Shown here piece after piece: positions 32,437 to 46,270 of a DNA stretch of 64,000 nucleotides. Location: NCBI GenBank assembly GCA_009746045.1, contig RPFO01000079.1, positions 2,912,828-2,976,827 of the forward strand. The letters run 5' to 3'. The notes below the pieces were generated by a model. It saw only the letters and a program-made list of their open reading frames with translations. It did no database searches and had not been told where the DNA came from. Position 1 is the first letter of the stretch; each line of letters begins with the position of its first letter. The translations under genes and the position numbers were made by a program. This stretch comes from Mesostigma viride (Eukaryota; Streptophyta; Mesostigmatophyceae; Mesostigmatales; Mesostigmataceae).

Positions 32437-32721
32437 GAGTGCATGCATGTAGTAAAGAAACAGAGGCATTCCAAGGGATACACAGGGCACTTTGAGTGCA
32501 TGCATGTAGTAAAGAAACAGAGGCATTCCAAGGGGTACACGGGGCACTTTGAGTGCATGCATGCAGTAAAGAAACAGGGGCATTCCAAGGGATACACGGG
32601 GCACTTTGAGTGCATGCATGTAGTAAAGAAACAGAGGCATTCCAAGGGATACACGGGGCACTTTGAGTGCATGCATGTAGTAAAGAAACAGAGGCATTCC
32701 AAGGGATACACGGGGCACTTA
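32437..32721. repeat. 57-bp tandem repeat, five copies
   Basis: The unit starts GAGTGCATGCATGTAGTAAA. Copies start at 32437, 32494, 32551, 32608 and 32665 with few differences. 57 is a multiple of three, so ORFs on both strands show a 19-residue periodicity; coding is not supported. Confidence 0.9.
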
Positions 32722-33505
32722 TCGGTGAATACGCCTCGACGGTACGTGTTTTGTATTGAACATGACGCGTAAGAAGAAGTGTGGCATGGGCCAGAGCCGG
32801 TTTGCTAAGAAGGAACATGCGGCAGACACACAGCCTAGCCAAGAATGCAATCGGTACGGGGCATTGAGCCTGAGAACGACGGCTTAAACTCAGTTTGAGT
32901 GTAGTTGATGAGATTCACGCGAAACAAATAAGATTTGAGCGGGTGAGTATACGACAATTTACGTACCGTCCATGCCCTTGAGAGACTTTTAAATGCCGAG
33001 CTGATATTACGAAGGTTTGGAGTCTTGGTTTTTCGCTCTCATCGCCGGCTGATCAGGATACCGGGCATTCGTTTGATCAGCTATCATCTTCAACCTATCT
33101 CAATGGTTGTAGCCTCGTCCATGACCTATTATTGCCTGCTTGCCAATTACGTACACTGCATACGTTGCGCCTGCGTCCCATAGTCTGCTTTGCATTACCA
33201 TTGCCGAAATTCTCGCTCCTAGCTCGTTATTCGCTCCAGTGTATAGCAGGTTTAAACCATTAACCCGCACCCCTTTCCTTTGCCATACGTGAGCATCCAG
33301 GCAAAACATGAATATGAACGATCATAAATCGGTCGCAAAAGACTGGACAAGCCGCCTTTGTGTACACATTAGCCAGCCCTCGGTATTCCCGTCATCCTTT
33401 ACCCAACGCATCCAGCACATGGCCATTTTCGTGTGCTCGATATACCGCGCTGGAATTATTGCCGCCCGCTTGCATGTGCGCGGGTAATTTGACCGCCAAT
33501 AATCT
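32722..33505. other. No supported gene
   Basis: AT-balanced unique-looking sequence. I find no convincing ORF, RNA gene or repeat in it. Confidence 0.5.
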
Positions 33506-33698
33506 GGCGGAGCCAATTTTCGGAAGAACCGTTAGGTTCGCCAGAATTGGCGAAGCTTATAAGGCCGTACACGTGAGAAAACATAGGAATAGGGGATGAA
33601 AATCCGTCAATCCATCCATCCATACATACATACATCCACCGAATTTGTCCCGAATTTGCAAGCATAAGGGTGAGGTTCTTCCGAAAATTGGCTCCGCC
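33506..33698. mobile_element. MITE-like element, copy 1
   Basis: Perfect 25-bp terminal inverted repeats (33506-33530 and 33674-33698) beginning GGCGGAGCCAATTTTC. The interior holds CCATCCATACATACAT microsatellite sequence and is noncoding. A second copy is at 37262-37462. The right flank (33699-33748) is shared with copy 2, so the mobile or duplicated unit is larger than the inverted repeat pair. Confidence 0.75.
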
Positions 33699-35240
33699 GT
33701 AGAGTTTCAACGGGCAAGTTGCAAACACGCACGTTACTTGATTATAAGAGCTTTTGACAGATCTGAAAAGTTAGGGCCCGAAAAATACAGATGGCTAGGC
33801 GTATATGCAGATCTGTTTTTTTATTCCAGATCTGTACGTAAACTCCGACGTAATGCCCTTACGTCTTCGAGACTCGTCCCGGGCCATGCATGCGGGCGGT
33901 GCGGCACAAATACCTGAAAATTAGCCAAAATTAGTCAGCCATGGTTTTAAAAGTAAGCTAGTGGAATTTTAAGGCATGGTAAAACCAGTCCTGAAAAGCT
34001 AGCAGCCCAGTTTTATCGCGTGTAGATTGTTTGCTTTCTCGACATTTTGTTCGGACGCGAGTGCATTATCACGGGAAGCATTACGATTGGTAGGCAACGA
34101 TGTCGACGTACGTGAAGCCTCTGCTCTATGACGGGAAGGCATCTGGCGTTGCTGCAACTGGAATCAGGCCAGTGCCATGTTCGGCACCGTGCACGCGGAA
34201 ATAAGGCGCCGTCACGTTAGATAGCACTGCTGAGGACGAGCTGCGCCTGCCTGCCCATAGTTACCGAGTTTTTCTCGCATCGCACTGCATTATTGCTGGC
34301 CAGACTTTGCTGCCTTTATGCCCGACAGATTGGTTCACGAACCGTTTTAATTTGCTGCGTGCGTGGCTCCTGCCCTTCCATGGCAATGTTTGCAATTTCG
34401 CACTTTTTCGTTGTGATTGTTGGCACATACTACATAGCCATGCACATGACATACTGCATGAAGGTCGCAAAGTTAGGTATAGTTTCTGCTTGTAAATCCT
34501 GACGTTATTGCTTCACACACGCTTCCTTGCAATGAAGGCCCTGGCCGAAGCTCGTTGCTTGCCAAAGCCTTCCTGTGTTGAACAGCGGTTCTCAGTGGGC
34601 ACATGAAAGAGACGTTGCCAGGCATTGTAAGATTTCCAACCACACGCTTGTCCTGTAACCATGCAATTCATTCCATTTGCGTTATGAAGCTGGCAGCTTG
34701 TGAGCCTGCAACCATTAATTGCAGTTTGGCACATGTTACAACAAGTAGGCTCCTTGAATTTAGGCTGCTTTCTCGCTTATTTTTGCTGATGCTACAGGCA
34801 ACTTTGGACTTTACACGAACTTGAGTCCCACCCGCATCCAGCCCCCCCAATCATCCATCCACTCCGTCCCTACCCACCCAATTATACCACCGTCTTCCCG
34901 CCCACTCTTGAACTAATCAGCCCAACCCCCCAGCCCAAGACACAGGCAAATGCCCATGTAGCCACCCATGTGCGCGTGCAAAGAGACACTCAACTAGCTA
35001 GGCTGCATATACGTGCCATGGGGGCATAATAGGTGCATGGGCGCAGGTGCACATGCAGGCCCGCAGGCATGCACACAAGCAGGCAGACAGGCTGACAGAT
35101 GGGTGGGCAGTAGGCGGGTGGCAGACATGCAGGCGGGCAGGCGGGAGGATGGGCAGAACGTTGGGTGGACAGGCGAGTAAGAAGGTCGTTGGGTCCAAGC
35201 AACCAGTTTATTGGTGATGGATTAATGTATGTGGCGCATG
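33699..35240. other. Flank block shared with 37138-37260, then no supported gene
   Basis: 33749-33865 (CAGATCTG motifs, ending near TTACGTCTTCG) recurs inverted at 37138-37255. From 33866 to about 35240 no gene is recognised; ORFs are short and without domains. Confidence 0.5.
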
Positions 35241-35384
35241 TGTGCAAGTCTGCCTGTGTTTGTGTGGGATTGTATGCATGTGCACGTGTGCTCGTGGGTG
35301 TGTGCACATTTGTGTGCATGTGTGTTCTGACGACGATGTGTGTGTTAGTGTGTGCGCATGTGTTAGCGTGCATGTGCGCACGTG

Positions 35385-36112
35385 GGTGTGTGCATGTGTG
35401 CATGTGTGCATGTGTGCATGTGTGCGTGTGTGCGTGTGTGCATGTGTGCGTGTGTGCGTGTGTGCGTGTGTGCGTGTGTGCGTGTGTGCGTGTGTGCGTG
35501 TGTGCGTGTGTGCGTGTGTGCGTGTGTGCGTGTGTGCGTGTGTGCGTGTGTGCGTGTGTGCATGTGTGCGTGTGTGCGTGTGTGCGTGTGTGCGTGTGTG
35601 CGTGTGTGCGTGTGTGCGTGTGTGCGTGTGTGCGTGTGTGCGTGTGTGCGTGTGTGCGTGTGTGCGTGTGTGCGTGTGTGCGTGTGTGCGTGTGTGCGTG
35701 TGTGCGTGTGTGCGTGTGTGCGTGTGTGCGTGTGTGCGTGTGTGCGTGTGTGCGTGTGTGCGTGTGTGCGTGTGTGCGTGTGTGCGTGTGTGCGTGTGTG
35801 CGTGTGTGCGTGTGTGCGTGTGTGCGTGTGTGCGTGTGTGCATGTGTGCATGTGTGCATGTGTGCGTGTGTGCATGTGTGTATGTGTGCATGTGTGTATG
35901 CGTGCGTGTGTGCATGTGTGTGTGTGTGCGTGTGTGCATGCGTGCATGTGTGCATGCGTGCATGTGTGCATGTGTGCATGTGTGTATGTGTGTGCGTGTG
36001 TGCATGTGTGTGTGAACATTTGTGTGCATGTGTAGTATGTGGGCGTGTGTGTGTGAACATTTGTGTGCATGTGCAGTATGTGGGCGTGTGTGTGTGTGCA
36101 TGTGTGTGTGCT
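35385..36112. repeat. (TGTGTGCG)n-type minisatellite
   Basis: About 730 bp of TGTGTGCG octamers with CATGTG variants at both ends. The cysteine-valine and threonine-histidine ORFs across it are by-products of the repeat. Confidence 0.95.
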
Positions 36113-37137
36113 GGGGGGTAGGATGGATAGGGAAAACAAAGAGTGAAAAATGCAAGGTGTGGGGGAGTTCAATGTTTCACCTCGCGGCAAAAGTCATTGT
36201 GCCTGCCGCGTGTATTGACAAGCAGCTGTGGGCACGGTTGCAGCAAGTGAGTACACGCCAAGGGCCTAGACGGTTCATGCACTAGCACACAGCCAATGGG
36301 ACGAAACATCTGCACATATAACTTGGGTTCATCAATTCTGCACATTACCGGCTTGGGTTCATCAACTGAATTCTGCACCTTACACTTGCATGGCTCATGG
36401 TTTCAATCGCTGCTCAATTGACAGAAAATGCACAGGCCATCAACATTCAGATATGTTAATCCTGAAAAGTGACCTTCCACACCAGGAGAATGAAGGTCGA
36501 TGCTGCTTTGACGCATGAGCCTAATCCACGTGCTCTCGGAGGTCTCCACCTCGGCAGGAGCACCTGCAGGCGTCGTGGCTCGCTTACCTCAAGCAATATG
36601 CGCATGCTGAAAGCTACCGGGGTCTATGCAGAGTTACATTATCGGCCCGGACAAAGCACATCTTTCTCGGCAACGAAGCTCTGAGCAGCGCTATATTGTC
36701 GTGGCCGGACTTCAATGTCGCCATTAAAATGTCAAAAGCTGTTTGATTCGTCCAAGGAAAATGCGTGCATGGTAGACAGATAATAAGATGCCCGGGCGTA
36801 TAGACATGACAAGCAACTGCTTAGATGGCGCTCCTCGCGTTTTCCCTCGACTCAGTTCGTAATGGCGCCTAATCCAATGCAGCAAATGCACATGGGTGTG
36901 ACCAGAATACAGAGCCTAGTGCACGCGGCATTATTGTTTGGTCTGTCGCACAATTGCTGTTGTGTTTGCAATTATTCTGCTCGCTAAGATGCAGGATTAA
37001 CTTCGGCTTGATTTCTTAATTACCCTCGTGTGCAGGTCATACGGCTGACATTCCTCTAGCTTTCGTACAGTAGCCATGGCTGAATTTTGCTTCCAGGTAC
37101 TGAACAAGTGAACACGGCCTGCACCTCGACCCCCGAA
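36113..37137. other. No supported gene
   Basis: Only short ORFs without recognisable domains. A small direct duplication near 36325-36365 (ACTTGGGTTCATCAA and CTTGGGTTCATCAACTG) is the only structure noted. Confidence 0.5.
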
Positions 37138-37261
37138 GACGTAAAGGCATTACGTCGGAGTTTACGTACAGATCTGGAATAAAAAAACAGATCTGCATAT
37201 ACGCCTAGCCATCTGTATTTTTCGGGCCCTAACTTTACAGATCTGTCAAAAGCCCTAATCA

Positions 37262-37462
37262 GGCGGAGCCAATTTTCGGAAGAACCGTCAGGTTCGCCAG
37301 AATTGGCGAAGCTTATAAGGCCGTACACGTGAGAAAACATAGGAATAGGGGATGAAAATCCGTCAATCCATCCATACATACATCCATCCATACATACATC
37401 CACCGAATTTGTCCCGAATTTGCAAGCATAAGGGTGAGGTTCTTCCGAAAATTGGCTCCGCC
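37262..37462. mobile_element. MITE-like element, copy 2
   Basis: Same 25-bp terminal inverted repeats as copy 1 (37262-37286 and 37438-37462), same orientation, with a slightly longer CATCCATACATA tract. The CAGATCTG-containing block lies on its left in inverted orientation (37138-37255), whereas in copy 1 it lies on the right in direct orientation. Confidence 0.75.
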
Positions 37463-38041
37463 GTAGAGTTTCAACGGGCAAGTTGCAAACACGCACGTTA
37501 CTTGATTATAATCCTCGGAATTGCCCGGAGGAGTTGCCGCCAAATTGCCTGGACACATCATCCCATTTCGTCCCGCCAAGGCGCCAACACTACTGTTAAA
37601 CATGAGATACTGTACGGAGGTCAGTAGTGGAATCGGTGAACGAATAACGACACGACACGTAGTAACTTGGTAAATTCGGGGTCTGTTGGCAGCATAAATG
37701 CTAATGTTGCGATAGTGTAGCAGGCTTTACTGTAAGATACATACATACTGTAGCAGTGACATGTAGCAGTGGTGTGGTTGCAAGTAGCCAATGGATGGCT
37801 GCTCAGGTTCTTCCATTATCTTGTGCACCCGGGAAACAGTCGAGACAAACGACGTTCGTCCAGGAGGTTTCGTCCTGGACGTGCACAGTGCTAGCCGTGC
37901 TCGCGCGTGGTGTTTTACAGCGATCATCATTTTTGGCCGTGCCTAGTGACTTCTTATCCTGCTCACACGTGCATAGGGACCTCTTACTCTGCCGAGGTCT
38001 GAACAACTTGAATTGCGGGCTGCTGACATTACAGGTTCAAT
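37463..38041. other. Upstream region of FKBP20-2
   Basis: The first 50 bases are the flank shared with MITE copy 1. No gene otherwise. The FKBP20-2 start codon is at 38042, so the promoter and 5' UTR should lie here; no TATA box or other site is convincing. Confidence 0.45.
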
Positions 38042-41000
38042 ATGGCGACTTGCTTAGCGACTCCATTTCCGCAGGGCTTCGCAGTGCTTAATAATCAACC
38101 TGTTAGAAAGAATGCCTTGGTAGGGCAACCTCACAGCGTGGAGGAGAAGCTTCGCCTGTCAAAATGTGCTGGATCCGCGTTCCCCGGTATGCGCAAATAA
38201 AATCAGTCGCGCATTTTGGCCTTATCCCTTTATCCGGATAAGTTGGAAAGTCACGTGCTGCGTTTGTGAATGGCATAGCTTAATACGATGTGGCTTTTGC
38301 GAGTTTGAACGAAATAATAGTCTGCTTGTTGTGTTTTTAGGTATATCCAATAGAATGCTATTCCACTATTTTGCGATTATGCCTATTGACTTAAATGAAT
38401 GCTTCTTGCATCCGACTTACGTTACGTGGTATGGATACCCTTTTTCCTTGCTGGGCCCGTTGCAGCGAAGAGAGTGCATGCGGTAACGGCCGAGCAGCAG
38501 CGGCCAGAGAGCCAGCGTCCACGCGAGGATGGCATGGATAGAAGGGCATTCCTCTCCGCCGCTGTCAGTTTTGCGGGCAGCGCCTGGGCAGGGGCGGCTT
38601 TTGGAGCGGCCGCGCCGGTCGACAACAGTGACATTCTGTACGAAGAGAACTTGAGGATCCAACGGCTCAACGGCGCCCCAGATAACTTCCCTGCGTTTAT
38701 CCGACAAGGTAACCCATTCTTGCAGGATGCTGCATTTTATGATGGCCTATCTTTGATGTTTTGGGTGAACGGTCTTCAGCGCTGGAAACTGCGTCTGATG
38801 GCAGAAAGACGGACCCAAATGCTGCGATTAACGAGCATATCGATGCTGGCACAGCCTTTTGCCATTTGCATTGGAAGTTGTACAAGCAGCCTTGGCTGGC
38901 AGCCTTAGACGGGTTCGTGGCTATTGAGCAATCACAAAGCTGCAGCACCACTGCCGGACGCCTGGGTGCAAGCGATGCATAGTCCATGTAGCGCAGTCTA
39001 CTTGGCAATAGTGCAGCATCGTGAAAGACACTGGTCAGGCAAGCCGAACAGGACACACGGCTGGATTTGACTCCAGTAGATTCTCTGCCGGGCAATACCC
39101 CTGGCAATTCTTGGATTGTGGTGGCATTTTGGCTGTTGGCAGTAGCACCAGTCCCCTTTGTGATCCTTTTTTACAGGAGGTAGGGATGAGATGGGGCCAA
39201 GGTGAAGGAGAGTGCCTCGATATATTCCTCCGCTGCATCCTTGGACTTTTTTATTGATCATCCCCACCACTTCCTTCCCCATAAGATACTCATCCCCCAC
39301 TTTTGCCTTCTCAACCGAAACCGGTGCCTCACCATGCTTTACCACACGTGGCGCCTGCGATGGTTATGCGCGCGTTGCATCTGCCATTGTTGAACATCCG
39401 TGGTGTGTCATCTCTCTGTGTGGCGTGCGCCAGGTTTCAACGTCACGGTCCTCACCCCCCCTGGCTACACCACCACCCCCACGGGCCTCATGTACTATGA
39501 CTTTGAGGTCGGGACGGGAGAGGAGCCACAGGATGGCCAGGAGGTAAGCGTGGCTGGGACTGGGGGGGGCAGGTGTTACAGTTTTGTTACCAACAGTTTT
39601 ACTTACCGAGCGTATTAGCAGTAGAGCCTAGTAGTAGTATCGATTACAGGGTCATGACATATATCAATCAGTATAACCATAAGTTAACCGTGCTTCTCTT
39701 GCCCGCCGCATGGAGGCCTGCCTATGATACGTGTGCAACCAATCATGCGGTGAAGGATGCCCGGCACCGCGTCCACTGGGCTCTGTATGGCAGCTGGGCA
39801 CACACGCATATGAACACTCATGCACGTGCGCACATGCACATGCACGCACGCACGCACGCACCCGTACACATGCACATGCGCACGTACACACACATAGCTG
39901 CTATGTTTCTCGCTGGGGAGGCTAAGGGGTTGTGGCTGCCCCACCCCTTTGACCCCTACTCAAGCCCCCTATCTCATCATGCAATCACTTGCCTGCGTGC
40001 CTGCATTGAGAATGTATGCTACTTGATGCAAGGCCGCATTATTTTATTAGTTTCTTTGGGGGAGGGGCTACCTTGCCCCTGGCCCTCCTCCACCCAGGCC
40101 GTGTTTGACTGTATCGCCTACAGCAACACGTACTCACCCCCCTAGTCCAAGCCTTCCATCCCTTGGCTCTTGCCTTCCCGCCCCCCCCTCAGGTCGTGTT
40201 TGATTACATCGCCTACAACGAGAACGGCAAGCGGATTGACAGCACGTACAACAAGGGGCAGCCCGCGCAGACGCGGCTGGGCATCAGCGGCATGATCCCA
40301 GGTGCCTGCTCACCCATGGACGGTCCAGCGATCAACCACTAGCGATCGCGTGTCTCTGGCAATACCTGGACAGCAGGCCGAGCCTTGGTGCTGTGAGATG
40401 TTCTAGAAGTCCTATAAGCAAGCAGTTGTGAGTAAAGCGCCAAAAATAACCTGGCATGGAAGCGATGCGGCTGGAACCCGTTGGTGTTGTTCCTGTGTGC
40501 GCTGCTATGCTCTTCTTCCCGTGTCCGCGTCCTCTCCCCTTTCCTCCATTTTGTCTCTGCTCTGCTTGCAACGGCACGCTCGCCTCCTCCACACTACCTG
40601 ACCAGCCACAAAGTACCTGACCGTACCCCCGTGATTGCTGCATGGCGCGTTCCCTCCTGTCGGCCTGCCACGCACCTGCCAGGCTTTGAGGAGGGTCTGC
40701 GGGGCATGCGCGTGAATGGCAAGCGTAGGATCATCGTGCCCCCTGAGCTGGGACCACCGGTGAGTAGCCCAGCGCTACTCTATCAACGGCATGCTGTGGT
40801 TGGTTTTTTCCGTCGTGCGGCATGTGCATGGCAGGAGACTGCTGTTGTTCCTGGATTTATTTCACTGTCGAAAATAGAACTGGGGAGGGGTTGACCTTTC
40901 CGTTGCTCGTGGGTTCTGCCTTAAGCCCAGACTCGTGTAGATCAAACTGACACGGACATATCTGTTAATGTCCAACATGACCTGCGTCTGCTGTGCATGG

Positions 41001-41780
41001 GCCTTGTGCTATTTAGCCAGCCCAGCATGTCAAGGTTACAGAGTCTGTTACAGAGTCTGCATGCTGGTAGCGTCTCCCTTATGCATGCAGCATTCACTTT
41101 TGTTGGATGGTGTTAACTGTATCTCCCAGGCATCCACCCTGCTGACGGCACGTTTGTACTAGCTTCTCCTTAGTGCATATGGCATCCGTTGGAAACATTT
41201 GAGTGATGGTGCTCACCACTAGACACTCTGGCCTGCGCTGGTTGTCTCATTGACACATATTGTCCAATCTGTTTCCCCCGCATATTTACCCTGTGAAGTG
41301 TACCATGGTTCTTTGGCAATAAGGTCGTGAGGTCCTTGCTTGGTAATGTGCATGAACGCTGCTAACAATGTCAGGACCTCCCTATGTACTAGCAGCTTCG
41401 CTGTATCAGTTATTATCAATGAAAGTTGACTTGATTTTTCAGGCTGGGTGTGCACAAATGGCCAGGGGGTGCGAGGCACAGACAACCGTCCTTGGGGCTT
41501 GGCCACGTTGAACATTGGGGCTCTTCCCGGGCATCTGTGGTGTCTACGTAGTTCTCCGCGTAAAGAAACAGAACTAAAAATTACAGCCCATGCCTGGCTA
41601 ATTTTGTTTTTCTCTGACTTCTTTTGGTCAACACCTGTGCGTTATACTGTACAGGTCGGTCCGTCCACATTCTTTAGCGCCAAGCAGTACGAGATTTTTG
41701 ACATTTCGTTCTTGAAGCTGAGGAACTGCACACGCAAGTCCTTTGCCATGTTTTCTAATGTTGTTTGCGGGGATGACTGA
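38042..41780 (+). CDS. FKBP20-2: Thylakoid-lumen FKBP-type peptidyl-prolyl isomerase, FKBP20-2 type (269 aa)
   Basis: Six exons with matching phases: 38042-38186, 38466-38708, 39434-39543, 40193-40301, 40683-40759 and 41655-41780 (stop TGA). Exon 1 is a plausible plastid transit peptide (MATCLATPFPQGF). Exon 2 holds a twin-arginine lumen signal, MDRRAFLSAAVSFAGSAWAG, ending in an AxA-type cleavage region. The FKBP domain covers exons 3-6 (GLMYYDFEVGTGEEPQDGQE, then VVFDYIAYNENGK, GFEEGLRGM and GPPVGPSTFFSAKQYEIFD). The C-terminal extension has two cysteines (RNCTRKSF and NVVC), as in land-plant FKBP20-2, which is needed for photosystem II supercomplexes and is redox-sensitive (family knowledge). 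Exon 1 is assigned by phase and composition and is the least certain exon. Tail-to-tail with RBX1. Confidence 0.88.
40098..40131 (+). pseudogene. Decayed duplicate of FKBP20-2 exon 4 inside intron 3
   Basis: After a splice-acceptor-like CCACCCAG, GCCGTGTTTGACTGTATCGC copies the start of exon 4 (GTCGTGTTTGATTACATCGC at 40193). It then skips the middle and resumes with ACACGTAC before a TAG. About 95 bases upstream of the true exon. Confidence 0.6.
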
Positions 41781-41899
41781 TTTGGGTCTGCTAGCAGGAG
41801 TGTTTCAGGAGCGTTAACACCATGCATTTTTTCTGCGACCATTTGTCATGAAAATGCTTGCCGTGAAAGTGTTTTGTCAATAATAGAAAATACGTATAT

Positions 41900-42233
41900 G
41901 TGTTCAGCCCGTCTCACGGTTCGAGACTGAACAAGTCTCGAGTGCAGACACGTGTGTAGTACTCCTACACACAGATCTCGCATGATTTATCTAGTACCAA
42001 ATCCGAAAGGCTTGCATCACTCCCCGGAAAGGAGAACTTTTGCGGATGACTGTAGGTGTCAGTTGGCGATGCCTTAGGATCCGGAGACGTCCGTCCTATA
42101 GTCAGCAAAATTGGTGCGAGAGGTCCCCAGTTCGATTCCGGCCTGGATTCATTTGCAGATCGGGTTTTTCCGCGTTTTCCGCGGACCGGCACTGAACGCA
42201 AATGGTTTTCACCTTTGCGGCGTGCCAAATCAG
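41900..42233 (+). mobile_element. SINE family 1, copy 1
   Basis: 334 bp flanked by an 11-bp duplication AATACGTATAT (41889-41899 and 42234-42244). It contains an A-box-like TAGTCAGCAAAATTGGTG and a B-box AGTTCGATTCC about 20 bases apart, so it is probably tRNA-derived. It ends in a hairpin-forming CGCAAA...TTTGCG. Copies 2 and 3 are at 42840-43185 and 51013-51344. Confidence 0.85.
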
Positions 42234-42377
42234 AATACGTATATTAATAATATAATTACTTACAGCAGAGTGAAATCACTCAAACCAAAGCAAACGCCCA
42301 GCTATAAACCTCTATACAGAGCCATGTCAAATCTCTATACTACGATAAGACCAATGGAAACTCCTAACGGGAGGAGT

Positions 42378-42740
42378 CTAATAGCCCTGCTGCACCGCAA
42401 AATCAGCCCGCGTACGGCGGAGCATGATGTCAGCCATGGCCCGAGTCAGCGCCACCGACAAGCGCTGACGCCAATATGACGTCCAGGTCCGCGCCGACCA
42501 TGAGGCCCGCTGGCCCTCCAGGTCCAGCCGGTCCTCCCGGAGCCGGCAACACTCCTTGAAGAAGGCGGAGGTCAGGGGCCCCATGGCCCCAAACTCCTCC
42601 AGGACAAAGGGCACCACACGATGGTGCCCGACGTCGCCATAGGCCATGCAGGAGCTTGGCCCGCTCCGCCCGGTCCGCCGTGTAACCTGCCGTGAGGGAG
42701 GCCCCAGCCACGTGGCTAAGAGCCAAGGGCCGCGCCACCG
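42378..42740 (-). pseudogene. LINE-derived fragment
   Basis: The minus-strand frame VVPFVLEEFGAMGPLTSAFF followed by an arginine-rich helical part resembles the C-terminal region of LINE or retroelement polyproteins. Frames are broken. It begins right at an AATAGCCCT motif seen at other LINE/SINE joints, and lies between two SINE-1 copies in opposite orientation. Confidence 0.5.
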
Positions 42741-42839
42741 ATACGTATATAGTCAGGCTTGAGTTCATTAGGCCTGAACGTACAATACCAAGGATCGAGA
42801 CAACCAGCGCAGGTACAATATGCCGAATGTGATCATAAT

Positions 42840-43185
42840 CTGATCAGACACTCCGCAAAGGTGAAAACCTTTGCGTTCAGTGCCGGGCCGCGGAAAACGC
42901 GGAAAACGCGATCTGCAAATGAATCCGACCGGAATCGAACTGGGGACCTCTCGCACCAATTTTGCTGACTATAGGACGGACGTCTCCGGTTACCATGGCA
43001 TCGCCAACTTACACCTACAGTCATCCGCAAAAGTTCTCCTGTCCGGGGAGTGATGCAAGCCTTTCGGATTTGGTACTAGATAAATCACTCGAGATCTGTG
43101 TGTAGGAGTACTACACACGTGTCTGCACGCGAGACTTGTTCAGTCTCGCACCGTGAGACGGGCTGAACACGGCTGAATCCTTCAT
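42840..43185 (-). mobile_element. SINE family 1, copy 2 (inverted)
   Basis: 346 bp flanked by a 14-bp duplication AATGTGATCATAAT (42826-42839 and 43186-43199). On the minus strand it begins ATGAAGGATTCAGCCG, a little longer at its 5' end than the other copies. Same A- and B-box-like region. Confidence 0.87.
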
Positions 43186-43199
43186 AATGTGATCATAAT

Positions 43200-43711
43200 A
43201 TTTGTAATGCCACGTGGATCAAATTTTTACTGTCGAGGCGGTTGCCGGCTACTAAGGTCGTGGCGCGTGATAACTACACAGGACTTCGACGTGATAGTCG
43301 AGATCATGGCTGCGCAACATACGAATGGGATCGCGCGTGTAATTCCTTCCTTCATGCATGACTGCGCAGATATCTCCCGAGATCACCGAGCGAACAGCCA
43401 CAATCGCCGCCCAACCTCGTGCTGGTTGGGCCAGCGATGACCTCTTGACTTGCTCCTGGGTGGACCTGCTGAAGAGCCAGCTAGGCCATCTCCACAAACC
43501 ACCGCCGCCATGCCACCAAGGACCAAGCTAGAGGAGCTGGAAGACGGCAAGCTTGCGTGTAACTGCATCGAACTGATTGTAAAGCAGTGTGGAAAGGAAA
43601 GCTTCGACTGCCGTGCGATTGGCCATATTTTTGAAAAAAAATATGATTGGTGAGAAAGCCAGAAGACGACCATCAATCTTGACATCCAAACATGATTCCA
43701 TAAGATGGCGA
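43200..43711. other. No recognised gene; one short ORF
   Basis: A 47-codon ATG frame at 43510-43653 (MPPRTKLEELEDGK... to FEKKYDW) looks protein-like but matches nothing I know. It could be an exon or repeat-borne. Confidence 0.3.
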
Positions 43712-43893
43712 TTGCTTAGATATAAGCCAGCCATAATTTCAATGCACAAGGATACACATTTCCATCACCATTCATCTTCATCATCCTGAACGACTCGAAA
43801 ACGCGGAAAAGATAACGGCAGGCTCGAGCTACCATGGTCCGGATTCTCCCGATTTCTGGCCTGCGCTGGTTGTCTCTTTGATATGGCGCACTT
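43712..43893. repeat. SINE-like family 3, copy 1
   Basis: About 165 bp (AAGCCAGCCATAATTTCAAT through GCGCTGGTTGTCTC) repeated at 52364-52554 (inverted) and 53925-54085. End fragments (GCGCTGGTTGTCTC) also occur near 41233, 42800 and 57700. Confidence 0.75.
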
Positions 43894-44217
43894 GTGCTAG
43901 GCTGTGCACAGGCAGTGCCATTGATCTGAGGATTTTGAGCTGCAAAAGATGTCCCATCAAACAGCTGGTCAACAGGCACGGGCATTCTACACGATGCCAT
44001 ACCAGTCATACTCAAACAAAACACCAGCTACAGAGCTGCCTTTGACCAACACAGTGTGACATGCTCGTGAATGGCGTTGCCACGAATGAACCTGCCGCTA
44101 CGGTTGCCTCTTGATAATAGGTATAGCAGGTCGAGCCCATCTGCATGCCTGGGCTGACCAAAGGCCAGCCCTGGAACATCTACAGCAGGATCCCCAGTGC
44201 CAGTTCCAGTAGGACGC

Positions 44218-46270
<2,053 letters not shown>

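Noticed and set aside
30817-32718. 633-codon ORF on the minus strand
   Set aside because: Pure product of the AACTG pentamer and the 57-bp repeat; no protein would be inferred from a 5-residue period.
34990-36190. Several 200-350-codon Cys/Val or Thr/His ORFs
   Set aside because: Produced by the TGTGTGCG minisatellite, open in many frames on both strands.
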